Shown here: positions 30,638 to 39,520 of the stretch, piece after piece | Layout of the letters: each line of letters opens with the position of its first letter | Numbering within the stretch: the first letter of the stretch is position 1 | DNA from: JAUIIK01 sp963745675 | Lineage (GTDB): Bacteria; Chloroflexota; Chloroflexia; Thermomicrobiales; CFX8 | DNA: 64,000 nt | Direction of reading: 5' to 3' | Assembly (NCBI GenBank): GCA_963745675.1 | Contig: CAVUYM010000014.1 | Span: forward strand, 1 to 64,000 | Program-made: the position numbers and the translations under genes | Notes under the pieces: generated by a model | What the model saw: only the letters and a program-made list of their open reading frames with translations | Database searches by the model: none | What the model was told of the DNA's origin: nothing

Positions 30638-31180
30638 ATGTCAAAACGAGCGTGGATTGAGATCATCCCTGATGAGGAGGCGGATGGGCAGCTCAAGGAG
30701 CTTTACGACCAGGAACGGGATCGCCGCAGTGGCAAGATCGACAACATCATGGCAATTCATAGCCTCAACCCGGACACCCTGCGAGCCCATGCCGATCTCT
30801 ACCACACCGTCATGCACGGCAAATCGGGGCTGAGCTTTGCCGAACGCGAGATGATCGGGGTCGTCGTCTCGGCGATCAACAAGTGCCACTACTGAGTCGT
30901 TCATCACTCGGCCGGTCTCGGTCGATTGACCCGTAATCCAGATCTCGCCGGCCAGCTCGTTGACGACTACCTCACAGCCATAATTGACGACCGCCAGAGG
31001 GAGATGCTGCGCTATGCAGAAAAGCTCACTGTCGCTCCGTGGGACATGATCGAGGATGATGTTGTACGGCTGCGTGAGTGCGGATTCTCCGATCGAGACA
31101 TCCTGGATGTCAATCAAGTGGCGTCCTACTACGCCTATGTCAATCGGACGGCGGACGGGTTGGGAGTCGCGCTGGAGTGA
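30638..31180 (+). CDS. AhpD-like peroxidase-related protein, probable selenoprotein
   Basis: A carboxymuconolactone decarboxylase/AhpD-fold protein of 180 residues if TGA at 30893-30895 is read as selenocysteine. The ATG at 30638 follows GGGAGGAGG. Codons before TGA give MIGVVVSAINKCHY; the same frame then continues VVHHSAGLGRLT and, after a variable part, AGFSDRDIL-like family sequence, with no frame change. The motif is therefore Cys83-His-Tyr-Sec86 with His90 four residues later, matching the CxxC...H centre of AhpD, where the second Cys is the attacking thiol. A hairpin starts 12 bases after TGA. The likely role is thiol- or selenol-dependent peroxide or disulfide chemistry in the cytoplasm. 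A termination at TGA would remove half the fold. Confidence 0.85.
30893..30925 (+). promoter_or_regulatory. Sec codon and bacterial SECIS-like hairpin
   Basis: TGA at 30893-30895, 12 spacer bases, then a 7-bp stem with one G-U pair (TCGGCCG at 30908-30914 with CGGTCGA at 30919-30925) and a four-base loop GTCT. The loop lies 19 bases after TGA and begins with G, as expected of bacterial SECIS elements, and GGTCT repeats the loop core known from E. coli fdhF. Confidence 0.75.
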
Positions 31181-31245
31181 GTTTGTAGGTTGTAGTTCGA
31201 AGTCTGTAGGAAGCCGGTTTCACTATTGTGTGTGTCGCAATACTC

Positions 31246-31326
31246 GTAGGGGCGTGATTCATCACGCCCGGCATTTGGCAACCACGAACGAACAAGGCAT
31301 TGGCGCGTGATGAATCACGCCCCTAC
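31246..31326. repeat. Inverted-repeat element, short copy
   Basis: GTAGGGGCGTGATTCATCAC at one end and its near-perfect complement GTGATGAATCACGCCCCTAC at the other, about 33 bases apart. It lies in the gap between the two convergent AhpD-like genes and shares its ends with the longer elements at 43577-43700 and 52146-52269. A G9 run lies nearby at 31412-31420. Confidence 0.85.
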
Positions 31327-31439
31327 ATGTGCCACGAATTATCTCGCCATCGACAGGATGAATCGGTGTAAGACAGAAGAAACTCGATGCCTCAGTTTTG
31401 AATGCAGCAACGGGGGGGGGCGAGCTTCCTTGCTACTGC

Positions 31440-32012
31440 CTACTTACTTCGCAATCTCTCTAGATCACGCTCCATGCTCCGCGGCAGCTCGGCGCCAAGT
31501 CCATCCACGACACGGTTGGTGAAAGCATATTGAGCGGTGATGTTGGCGATGTCGGTGATCTCGGCGTCGTTGAACCCGACAGTGCGGAGGGCGTCGACAT
31601 CGGCGGCAGTGATCGTGCTCGGGCGGAGTGTCAATTTCTCGACGTAGGCGCACATAGCCTGATTCTGATCGCTCAACGATGCATCGCTCCAGCGACCTCG
31701 CGCAAGCGCGTCTGCCACCTCAACGTCACCACCTTCGCGGAGGATCCACCTCCGATGGGCGAGTAGTCAGAAGACGCATTGATTCAGGGCAGAGGTGAGC
31801 GTCGCGATCATCTCGATTCTGAGCCGGCTCAGAATCGAGTTCTTGAAGCGGTTGCCGCCCGCCCAGGCCCAAAAAGCTGCCAGCACGGCTCCATTCTGAG
31901 TGAGAACCTCAAACGGCGGTCCGCCGGTGCCGTGCTTGACGCCAATGCGCGCGTACGCGTCGGCGAGATCTCCGTCGGCTTCTTCGACCGGTACGAGTTG
32001 AATCCAGGCCAT
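31440..32012 (-). CDS. AhpD-like protein 2, probable selenoprotein
   Basis: A second AhpD/CMD-fold protein, 190 residues if TGA at 31769-31767 is read as selenocysteine. Before TGA the frame gives RIEMIATLTSALNQCVF; after it, in the same frame, LLAHRRWILREGGDVEVA, then ADALARGRWSDASLS and VDALRTVGFNDAEITDIA. The centre is Cys79-Val-Phe-Sec82 with His86, again the AhpD CxxC...H pattern. A perfect hairpin follows 12 bases after TGA. The ATG at 32012 overlaps the stop of the DUF4438 gene (TGATG), so it is translationally coupled. It belongs to a different subgroup from the AhpD-like product at 30638 and is convergent with it. Confidence 0.85.
31738..31769 (-). promoter_or_regulatory. Sec codon and bacterial SECIS-like hairpin
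   Basis: On the minus strand TGA (31769-31767) is followed by 12 spacer bases, then a perfect 6-bp stem CGGAGG (31754-31749) with CCTCCG (31743-31738) around the loop TGGAT. The loop starts 18 bases after TGA and has G at its second position. Spacer length equals that of the element at 30893. Confidence 0.75.
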
Positions 32013-32893
32013 CAGTTTGCTGGTGTTATATTGAGCAACGCGCCGAGGTTCGTTCCTTCGACAATGATTGGCGCGATTTCGCCAGCCGGAGCGGTCATCA
32101 GGAGAGTTACTCCGGGACCGTAGCCAGTGCGGATTGAATCGGTCGACGAGACGACGCCGATGCCCATACTGCCCTTGCGGTAGCCGTGGCCCCAGGCTGA
32201 ATCGTAATCCTGCAACGCTACGAGGTCGCCGAGCCGCAATTCGTCGAGTCCGGCCCGCTTGACCGCCTCCCAATCTGTGGTCTGGATGCAGATCGCGCCG
32301 CTCTCGCTGGTCAGTCCGGAGCCTGCGCCGGCTAGCTCTGGTGGCACGATGGCGGTTACTGGCACGCTGAGCGAACCTCCATCCTCCTCGATTCTGAGCG
32401 CGTCAAAGACCGCTGGTGACAGGCTCTTGAGATGGACGCCGGAATAGCCGTCGACTTCAAGGCCGACGCCGTGGGCGCGGACGACGATGCGGTCGCCAAA
32501 GATGAGCTGTTCGAGCACATCGCGTTCGAAATGGATGATGACATGCTCGGCGAAGCGGCCGCTCTTACCGGTGACAGTCCCGGTTGCGCCGCTGGCGTTG
32601 CCGCTCATTACGACCGCCTCGTTGCCGACGCAGGCGAAGACGTTGAGTGCCTGATTGGCTGCGCCGTCTGAAGCTTTGATAGCAACGCCGGGCTCGATCA
32701 GATCCCCGGCCCAACCGTAGACACTATCGCCTAGCTTGATGTTGTAGACGATTCCACCGTAGGTCGGCAGGAGTCTCGGACGACCCTCGCGATCAATCTG
32801 ATGGGGCAGGGCGGGCAGGCTGGGATAGCTGGGAGAGATAACCTGGCCCATGACCGACATCTTGATTACCTTGTCGACGTTGGTTAACACCAT
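32012..32893 (-). CDS. DUF4438 protein (copy B)
   Basis: A 293-residue protein of the DUF4438 family, function unknown. Typical pieces are GGIVYNIKLGDSVYGWAGD, the VACVGNEAVV-like FACVGNEAVVMSG, GFGDRIVVRA-like LIFGDRIVVRAHGVGLE and a GIGVVSSTDSIRTGYGPGVT ending. It is clearly related to the gene just upstream. The ATG at 32893 follows GGAGAG. It lies 17 bases after copy A and its stop overlaps the start of the probable Sec AhpD-like gene, so the three form one operon. Confidence 0.8.
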   Translation of the reverse strand: MVLTNVDKVIKMSVMGQVISPSYPSLPALPHQIDREGRPRLLPTYGGIVYNIKLGDSVYGWAGDLIEPGVAIKASDGAANQALNVFACVGNEAVVMSGNASGATGTVTGKSGRFAEHVIIHFERDVLEQLIFGDRIVVRAHGVGLEVDGYSGVHLKSLSPAVFDALRIEEDGGSLSVPVTAIVPPELAGAGSGLTSESGAICIQTTDWEAVKRAGLDELRLGDLVALQDYDSAWGHGYRKGSMGIGVVSSTDSIRTGYGPGVTLLMTAPAGEIAPIIVEGTNLGALLNITPAN

Positions 32894-32909
32894 TTGACTT
32901 TCTCTCCTG

Positions 32910-33788
32910 TCAGCTTTGCGCCCAGCTGTGATTTCCGATGCCGAGGTAGGCGGCTAAATTTGGCCGCTGCTCCGTATCGACGTAGTACTCGATCTTGTCC
33001 GTTGAGCATGAGAGGATATCCATCACCCCCGGGCCATGACCGGTCAGGTACGAGTCGGCGTGGTTGATGAGACCAATCGTGACCGCGCCTTCGCGATAGC
33101 CACGATTTATCGTGTGGTCGTGATCTTTGATCGCTAGAATATCGCCGATTCGTAAGTTGTCGAGCCCGAGCTCCGCCAGCGTCTCGCGGTCGTTGCTCAT
33201 CATGTCCTGATCGACGTAGTCGGCCCCGAGTTCCGCTCCGGAGCCCATCATGTATGGCGGCAACTCGGCTGCCACCGGGATACGGATGCGCCCATCACCG
33301 AGTTCTTCGATTCGTAGTCGCTCGAACAGATCCGGATCGAGTTTGCGGACGGCGATGTCCGGATAGTCGAGCATCTCCAGCCCCATGCCGATGGAGCGGA
33401 TCAGGATCTGGTCGCCGATGCACATGCGCTCCATCACTTCGGGCTCGAAATCGACCATGATGTGCGCGTGCTCGCCGGTCACATAGCCCCACTCGCCGGC
33501 AGCCATGCCGGTTGTGATGACGGCGCGGTTGCCAATGCAGGCTAGATAGTGCAGCGCGTGTTCCGGGCCATCCTCGCGATTGCGGATCGAGACGGCCGGC
33601 TCGACGTGATCCGCCGCCCAGCCGTAAGCCGGATCACCGACGCGAGCATTCAGGATGATGCCGGCAGTGCCCATGAAAACTTTGGACTCGCCCTGGGCGT
33701 TGGGACGATATGGCGACGCAAAACGCGGCGGCCATGCTTCGCCACCAACTGCCATCTCAACGAGCCGATCTCGATTAGTTCTGACCAT
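32910..33788 (-). CDS. DUF4438 protein (copy A)
   Basis: A 292-residue DUF4438 protein. Matching features are GTAGIILNARVGDPAYGWAA, LACIGNRAVITTG, MCIGDQILIRSIGMGLEM and IGLINHADSYLTGHGPGV. No catalytic motif or signal peptide is recognised. The ATG at 33788 is preceded by GGGGAGG and is preferred to the longer reading. First gene of a three-gene operon ending in a probable selenoprotein. Confidence 0.8.
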   Translation of the reverse strand: MVRTNRDRLVEMAVGGEAWPPRFASPYRPNAQGESKVFMGTAGIILNARVGDPAYGWAADHVEPAVSIRNREDGPEHALHYLACIGNRAVITTGMAAGEWGYVTGEHAHIMVDFEPEVMERMCIGDQILIRSIGMGLEMLDYPDIAVRKLDPDLFERLRIEELGDGRIRIPVAAELPPYMMGSGAELGADYVDQDMMSNDRETLAELGLDNLRIGDILAIKDHDHTINRGYREGAVTIGLINHADSYLTGHGPGVMDILSCSTDKIEYYVDTEQRPNLAAYLGIGNHSWAQS

Positions 33789-33939
33789 GCATGCCTCCCC
33801 AGATAGTACCGACAGACTAGCACGCGTTCCTGGTTGAAGCGTGGTTGGGTTGCGATGCGCCGTAAGATGCGCCGTAGAATGAATAGCCGCGCTGCCAGGC
33901 AGCGTTGGAGTCAACCGCGAAGACCGAAGGGAGAGGATC

Positions 33940-34302
33940 TTGCCCGCACCGGTGCGCGTCGTCCTTGGAGCGGCGCTGACGCTGATCATCATGGTAGTGT
34001 CTGTGATACCCCCGATTATTCACTTCTTCACCGGGCCGGTTGGCCCGGGGATAGGTGGGTTCATCGCTGGTAAACAGCTGAAGCTCTCGGACAAAGAAGC
34101 GGCTGCTATGGGTGTGCTCGTCGCGCTCGCGGCGGGTGTACCGGCTTTCATTTTGATGAATAGGCTGATTTCGAACGAAACATTTGTGATCTTTGCTGCA
34201 ATTGTGGCGTCGATTTGGGCAGGTGGTCTGGCGACGGTCGCAGCCTGGTTCGCCGGAGGAGCAGATGCTCAGCACGAGGATGAAGCAGTCGCGGTTGAGT
34301 AG
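33940..34302 (+). CDS. Small membrane protein, DUF5518-like
   Basis: A 120-residue protein with three or four hydrophobic segments. The pattern PPIIHFFTGPVGPGIGGFIAGK near the N-terminus resembles small DUF5518-type membrane proteins of unknown role; later helices are GVLVALAAGVPAFILM and FVIFAAIVASIWAGGLA. The TTG at 33940 follows GGGAGAGGATC. It ends in an acidic tail. Function unknown. Confidence 0.6.
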   Translation: MPAPVRVVLGAALTLIIMVVSVIPPIIHFFTGPVGPGIGGFIAGKQLKLSDKEAAAMGVLVALAAGVPAFILMNRLISNETFVIFAAIVASIWAGGLATVAAWFAGGADAQHEDEAVAVE

Positions 34303-34406
34303 ATGGTAATCTCCTGCTAGCCCACCGACGTTTCCAACGCCGATTAACCGGAACTGACTGGCGCTAGAATAGGCGAGAAGTGCTGATTTTTTGAGTGGAG
34401 TTGCGC

Positions 34407-36445
34407 ATGGTGCGGGGTTGGTCCTGGTGGCTGTCCTGGTCGCTTTGCGGCATGAGCCTTGCGCTCTTTGGGCCGATATTCCTGCTGCTGTATCAGAATC
34501 GCCATGCCCCGGAGATCTGGCAGATATTCGAACCCCAGTCTATTCCCGGAGTCCTGGCGTTTTGCGTGGTGGGTGGGTTCCTTGCCTCGCGCCTGCCCGA
34601 CAATGGTCTGGGCTGGTTCTTCCTCGGTGCCGCTCTTGTTAGTCAACTCTCCGATTTGACAGCCATGTATGCCGTTTTTGGGCTCGGCCTGCGTCCGACT
34701 CTGCCGGGTTCTGAGTGGGCTCTATGGTCGAGTCTCTGGCTTTCAGCTTTGATCCTCATCACCTTCCCGACGGTGCCACTGTTACTCTTCCCGGCCGGGC
34801 GTTTTACGAGTAGGTGGTCGAAGATCGTGGCTGGAGGAGTCTCGCTGAGTGTGATTCTTCTCGTTGGTGCTTTGATCAGCGGCACTGTCATCCCGCCAGG
34901 TTTTCCCGCTATCTACGACCAAACGCCTCATCCAATTTCAACGGGGGAGCCGGCTTGGGATCCCGCGCTGGGTATCCTGGTGGGCGGGATCTGCGGCATT
35001 ATCGCGGTGAGCATGCTGCTCTACCGCTTCCGTAAGGCTCTCGGAGTCGCGCGACAGCAATACAAGTGGGTCATGTCTCCCATGGTGCTGCTCGTGGTGT
35101 TGTATATCGCAGACTTCTTTGCCCGCGTACTCGGAACTGATGCGTACATGGTTACAAGCCCTGCGTTCACTATTGCGGCGGGACTTCTTCCGATTGCGAT
35201 GGCTGTCGCGATACTTCGATACCAGCTCTGGGATATCGATTTCATCATCAACCGGACTCTGGTCTATGGCGCGTTGAGCGCGAGCGTCATCGGAATCTAT
35301 ATCGTCGCTGTCGGTTGGCTTGGGACCGTCTTTCGCTCGGGCGGGAATCTGGCCTTCTCCCTTCTCGCGACCGGTGTCGTTGCGGTCCTTTTCCAACCAC
35401 TGCGAGATCGCATCCAGCGGGGTGTTAACCATCTTATCTACGGGGAACGTGATGAGCCGTATGCCGTCATCGCTCGCCTGGGACGCAGACTGGAAGATAC
35501 CTTCGTTCCGGATGCTGTGTTGTCTGCAATTGTCGGAACGGTTCGTGAAGCTCTGAGGTTGCCCTACACCGCCATCGCACTCAATCAGGGCGGTCAGCTC
35601 GCTGTCGCGGCCGCTACAGGTAATCCCGTCGATGATCCCTTGCGCTTGCCGCTCGTGTACCAACAGGCACCTGTCGGTGAACTCCTTGTTGGGCGACGGG
35701 CTCCGGGCGAGCAGTTCAGTTCTGCCGACCAGCGACTGCTCGACGATCTTGCCCGCCAGGCAGGCATCGCCGTCCATTCCGTCACCCTGGCGCGCGAACT
35801 CCAGCTAGGCCCGCGAGCGTCTGGTTTCGACGCGCGAGGAAGAGCGTCGCCGGTTACGCCGCGATCTCCATGATGGCTTAGGGTCACAGCTAGCGGCACT
35901 GCACCTTCATGCCGGGGCTCTTCGTCAACTCATAGAGGCGGAACCGGATCGCGCGCAGCATGAACTCGAAGAAATGCGGCTCGAGCTGCGCCGGGCGATC
36001 GCATCTATCCGCGAGCTCGTCCATGGCTTGCGCCCACCGGCAATTGACGAACTGGGGTTGCTCACCGCCCTGCGCGAGCGTGTGTTGCGCTTGAACGGTA
36101 GCGACCTCAACGTACAGGTCGACCTTCCGATTAGCGTTGCCTTCGCTGCCTGCTGCGCTCGAAGTTGCGGTCTATCGTATAGCGGAGGAGGCGCTAGCGA
36201 ATGTCGTTTCCCACTCCAGTGCCAGAAATTGCCGGGTGTCGATTTCTGTCAACTCGGTGCTATCCATGGTCATTGAAGATGATGGCATCGGGATGGAGCC
36301 TCCGATTCGCTCCGGAGTAGGTTTGCAATCAATGCGCGAGCGTGCCGAAGAACTCGGCGGCCGCTGCACCATTGCACCCGGCGACTACGGCGGTACCCGC
36401 GTCTCCGTCACGATTCCCTACAGCGTAAGTACCGGCGATGAGTGA
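34407..36445 (+). CDS. NarL-type membrane histidine kinase, two frameshifts
   Basis: The first 300 residues hold about nine hydrophobic helices ending in LRYQLWDIDFIINRTLVYG, the usual Chloroflexi sensor membrane domain. A GAF-like region follows (about 350-470). After an extra base near 35818 the frame changes to the HisKA_3 part REEERRRLRRDLHDGLGSQL with the phosphoacceptor His, and after another near 36134 to the HATPase part PAALEVAVYRIAEEALANV and GIGMEPPIRSGVGL. Repairing both gives about 680 residues. The ATG at 34407 follows GGAG. It overlaps the response regulator gene by eight bases and should phosphorylate its Asp57. Confidence 0.85.
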
Positions 36446-37097
36446 GACCTATAGCATTCTGATCGCGGACGATCACCGGCTCATACGACGAGGACTCCGT
36501 ACCGTTCTGGAGGTTGAGCCGGATATCGAAATCGTTGGCGAAGCGACGAACGGTCAGGAAGCGATAGATCTCGCGCTTCAGCTGACGCCTGATATCGTCC
36601 TGATGGATTTGCAGATGCCAGAACTGAGTGGCATTGAAGCGACGCGCCAGATCCTGGATGTTTTGCCAGACACGCGCATCCTCGTGATCACGCTGTTCGA
36701 TGACGATGACTCGGTCTTTCTGGCCCTGAGAGCTGGCGCGCGTGGATACATCCTCAAAGATGCAGATGAATCCGAGATCATCGGCGCTATTAGAGCGGTT
36801 GCGAATGGTGCGGCAATATTCAGCCCGGCCGTCGCGACGCGCGTATTGGCACTGTTCCACAGATTTGATGGCCAGGTTGCTGAGCCTGCATTTCCAAACT
36901 TGACCCCGCGCGAACGAGAAATTCTGGAACTGATCGCTGAGGGCAAATCAAACCAGCGCATAGCTCAGCAGTTGAACCTCACTGTTAAGACTATTGGCAA
37001 CAATGTCTCCAACATCTTCAGCAAATTGCAAGTGGCCGACCGCTCGGAAGCGATCGTGCGTGCACGCGAAGCCGGGTTGGGTCGCGGGCAGGACTGA
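36438..37097 (+). CDS. NarL/FixJ-family response regulator
   Basis: A 219-residue regulator with a receiver domain (ILIADDHRLIRRGL, phosphoacceptor Asp57 in IVLMDLQMP, conserved Lys in GARGYILKDA) and a C-terminal LuxR-type helix-turn-helix (LTPREREILELIAEGKSNQRIAQQLNLTVKTIGNNVSNIFSKL). It would bind DNA as a dimer once phosphorylated by the overlapping kinase. Target genes are not known; the small membrane gene at 37279 is a neighbour candidate. Confidence 0.9.
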   Translation: MSETYSILIADDHRLIRRGLRTVLEVEPDIEIVGEATNGQEAIDLALQLTPDIVLMDLQMPELSGIEATRQILDVLPDTRILVITLFDDDDSVFLALRAGARGYILKDADESEIIGAIRAVANGAAIFSPAVATRVLALFHRFDGQVAEPAFPNLTPREREILELIAEGKSNQRIAQQLNLTVKTIGNNVSNIFSKLQVADRSEAIVRAREAGLGRGQD

Positions 37098-37278
37098 GCA
37101 ATTGACGCTGGTAGCTTCACAAGCCGCAACATCTGCCCGCTAGCATCCCCGAGAACTGTCCCGGGAAACATTGCCCGAATTGGTCGGGATTCTACCCACT
37201 TCACCCCGGGAATGATCGTCCCATACAGTCGAGCGTGTGGATTGCACAGCGCTTGAATTGGAGGGACGAGTAGAGATC

Positions 37279-37662
37279 ATGTCAACGGCCATCGCACCAG
37301 CGGCTCAGGCCAGCCGCCCAACAGTGATAAAGATTGCGGTCTTCCTAACAGTTTTGGGAGCGGTATCGACCATCCCTTTCTTCTTCCTGCCTGGAAATGA
37401 AGACATCCCCTGGGGTGCACAGTTGTTCTCCGTGGCAGGAGCGATTTTGTCGCTCATTGGCGCATGGGGTCTCTGGAACCTGCGCCGCTGGGGAGCGATT
37501 CTGACGTTCGTCGTTACGTTGCTGAATACGATCACCGCCATCCCGGCATTGATCGAACGTCCCAGTGGTTGGATCGTCGCTGGAGTCCTGATTCTGACGC
37601 CGGTCGGCATTGCGGTTCTCGTGCTTATCGCCTTGCCGTCGTCGCGCCGTCTTTATCACTAG
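37279..37662 (+). CDS. Small four-helix membrane protein
   Basis: A 127-residue protein with four predicted helices (VIKIAVFLTVLGAVSTIPFF, LFSVAGAILSLIGAWGLW, AILTFVVTLLNTITAIPAL and a C-terminal VLILTPVGIAVLVLIAL). The ATG at 37279 is used; a GGAGGG and a GAG lie upstream. A 180-base gap separates it from the response regulator. No family assigned. Confidence 0.6.
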   Translation: MSTAIAPAAQASRPTVIKIAVFLTVLGAVSTIPFFFLPGNEDIPWGAQLFSVAGAILSLIGAWGLWNLRRWGAILTFVVTLLNTITAIPALIERPSGWIVAGVLILTPVGIAVLVLIALPSSRRLYH

Positions 37663-37703
37663 CAAAGTTCGTTTTCTTGTAGACCAAATGTGAGGAAGAT
37701 ATC

Positions 37704-38640
37704 ATGAAATGTTGGAAGCTCCACCGTCGCACCTCGGCCCTTGCGGTCACGATGATGATCTTGGCGGCCATGCTGCCAATTCACGGCGGCTGCAAGCTCT
37801 CATGACGCTACCCGTTCCGACGCGACGATCGTGGTCACGAACGGTGATCCGATCGACTTCGGGGCGTTCTGGGAGGATGCCAACGGAGGGATCCACATCC
37901 GCGATATGGTGACCATCGATGAGATCACCGGCGACATCACCGGCACATCAACTTCGACCCAGAACGTTGATGTGGTCTGTGAAGGCGATGTATGCCCGGC
38001 GACGGTCAATGTCTGGGGTTCATTGAGCATCGTAGACGAGACGGGCACATGGGAAGGCCGTTTCGTGCAGACGCTAGCTTTCGCGCCCGGCGACGTAGAT
38101 ATCCCGGTCTATGACCAGGGATACGTAGCGTTGACCGGCTCCGGCGGCTATGCCAACATGAGCTTCTTTGGCCGGGTAACGGAGACCAACGAAGCAGACG
38201 CAACCGTAGAGGGTGCCATTTATACGATGGCTACGCCGGTCCAATCGCTCAACCTCAGCGCCACGCTCTGTGCCGGTGAGGAAACATGGAGCGGCAGCTA
38301 CCTGAGTTCGGGCGTCATCGAAGGATCTGGTGAGGCAACCGGAGAATTCGTGTCGGCCAGCTCCGATGTCGCCCACGACAGCAATATCTACGGCAAGGTC
38401 CAGATCGCTGACGCAGCCGGTACTGCGACGCTTGAGTTCGTCGCCGGCGGTCAGGACCTTGAGTCGGCGGACAGCTACTCAAGCCACGCTTTCGGCTCCT
38501 ACATCATCACCGGCGGCACAGGCGCGTATGCCGATCTCTACGGTCTGGGTCGCGTCGTTGGTACGGCATCGTCGATGCCGGGCTGCGCCAGCGGCTTCGG
38601 CGCACAGGTGCAGTTCATCGGTGCGGCGCATATGAACTAA
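37704..38640 (+). CDS. Secreted protein of unknown function, frameshifted in the leader
   Basis: The ATG at 37704 begins a signal peptide (KCWKLHRRTSALAVTMMILA), but that frame stops at 37803. The mature part lies in another frame, from about TAAASSHDATRSDATI to the stop at 38640, so an indel sits near 37770-37800. The mature protein is about 280 residues, rich in Gly, Thr and Ser, and shows two similar GSGGYANMSFFGRV/GTGAYADLYGLGRVVG segments, suggesting a repeated beta fold. No family recognised. A terminator follows. Confidence 0.6.
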
Positions 38641-38670
38641 TTGTTCGAATAATCTCCCTCAGAGATGCTT

Positions 38671-38699
38671 ATGCCCGCCTCAGTACCGGAGGCGGGCAT
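38671..38699 (+). terminator. Hairpin terminator after the secreted-protein gene
   Basis: ATGCCCGCCTC (38671-38681) pairs with GAGGCGGGCAT (38689-38699) around a seven-base loop. The downstream T stretch is short and interrupted, so strength is uncertain. Confidence 0.65.
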
Positions 38700-38878
38700 G
38701 TCCATTTCAGAAGACATGTAGCCTGACTACTGATCTGCCTACGATTTCAGGTTCCGTTCAGGTTGGATGAGTACCATAGTCCTCAACGAGTGAGATTTCG
38801 CTCGTGTGCAGCCCGGGGAACGGGAACTGGTACCGGTCGCCAGGGGTGGTGACAAACCAGCATGAACTTTCCGTAACC

Positions 38879-39520
38879 ATGGATGCTGTCTTCGACTTTT
38901 CCTCCCGGAAGGGGCGTCGGGCAGTGTTAAAACGTGTGACACAACTCTCAGATGCAGGCCGTATCGACGGCACCGTGGATGAGGGCAAACTGGTTGCCGC
39001 TGCGCAAGCGGATCCAAAAGAGTTTGGGGCGCTCTATGAGCTGTATGTGGACCGGGTCTATCGGTACGCTTACCGCCGGGTAGGGACGCATCACGACGCT
39101 GAGGATGTGACGGCGCAAACGTTTCAACAAGCACTGGCCGCTCTGCCCAAGTATGAATGGCGTGGTCTTCCATTTGGCGCGTGGTTGTTTAGAATCGCGG
39201 CAAATGTGATCAACCGCCGTGGCCGCACCGGCAGCCGGGAGATCCCCGTCGAAGACGTATCCGTATTCAGGCCGCAGGAGCTTTCAGACGACGATCCTGT
39301 TGATTACGTCGCACGCGACGAGCAATCCGAGGAGCTCAACGAACTCGTTTCGACGCTCCCGCCCGATCAGCAGCGCGTATTGATTCTGAAGTTCTCGCAT
39401 GGTCTGAAAAACCGGGAGATTGGCGACCAGATGGGCCGCTCCGAAGGAGCAGTCAAACAACTAGTCCATCGGGCGCTCGTCAACCTGCGAGCGAGGTTCA
39501 AGGAAGAGTATGCCGTCTGA
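38879..39520 (+). CDS. ECF-type RNA polymerase sigma factor
   Basis: A 213-residue sigma-70 factor with region 2 (ALYELYVDRVYRYAYRRVG, DAEDVTAQTFQQAL, GAWLFRIAANVINRRGR) and region 4 (LPPDQQRVLILKFSHGLKNREIGDQMGRSEGAVKQLVHRAL). It has no region 1.1 or 3. The ATG at 38879 is used; the frame is open to 38804. Its stop overlaps the start of a single-pass membrane protein, the usual place of an anti-sigma factor, so activity is probably controlled by a surface signal. Confidence 0.9.
   Translation: MDAVFDFSSRKGRRAVLKRVTQLSDAGRIDGTVDEGKLVAAAQADPKEFGALYELYVDRVYRYAYRRVGTHHDAEDVTAQTFQQALAALPKYEWRGLPFGAWLFRIAANVINRRGRTGSREIPVEDVSVFRPQELSDDDPVDYVARDEQSEELNELVSTLPPDQQRVLILKFSHGLKNREIGDQMGRSEGAVKQLVHRALVNLRARFKEEYAV

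Noticed and set aside
30893..30895. Treating the AhpD-like TGA as an ordinary stop or frameshift
   Set aside because: The same frame encodes family sequence on both sides, unlike the true frameshifts in this window, and a SECIS-like hairpin follows.
31246..31326. CRISPR-like repeats at the GTGATTCATCAC elements
   Set aside because: The units are inverted, not direct and regularly spaced, and no cas genes are present.
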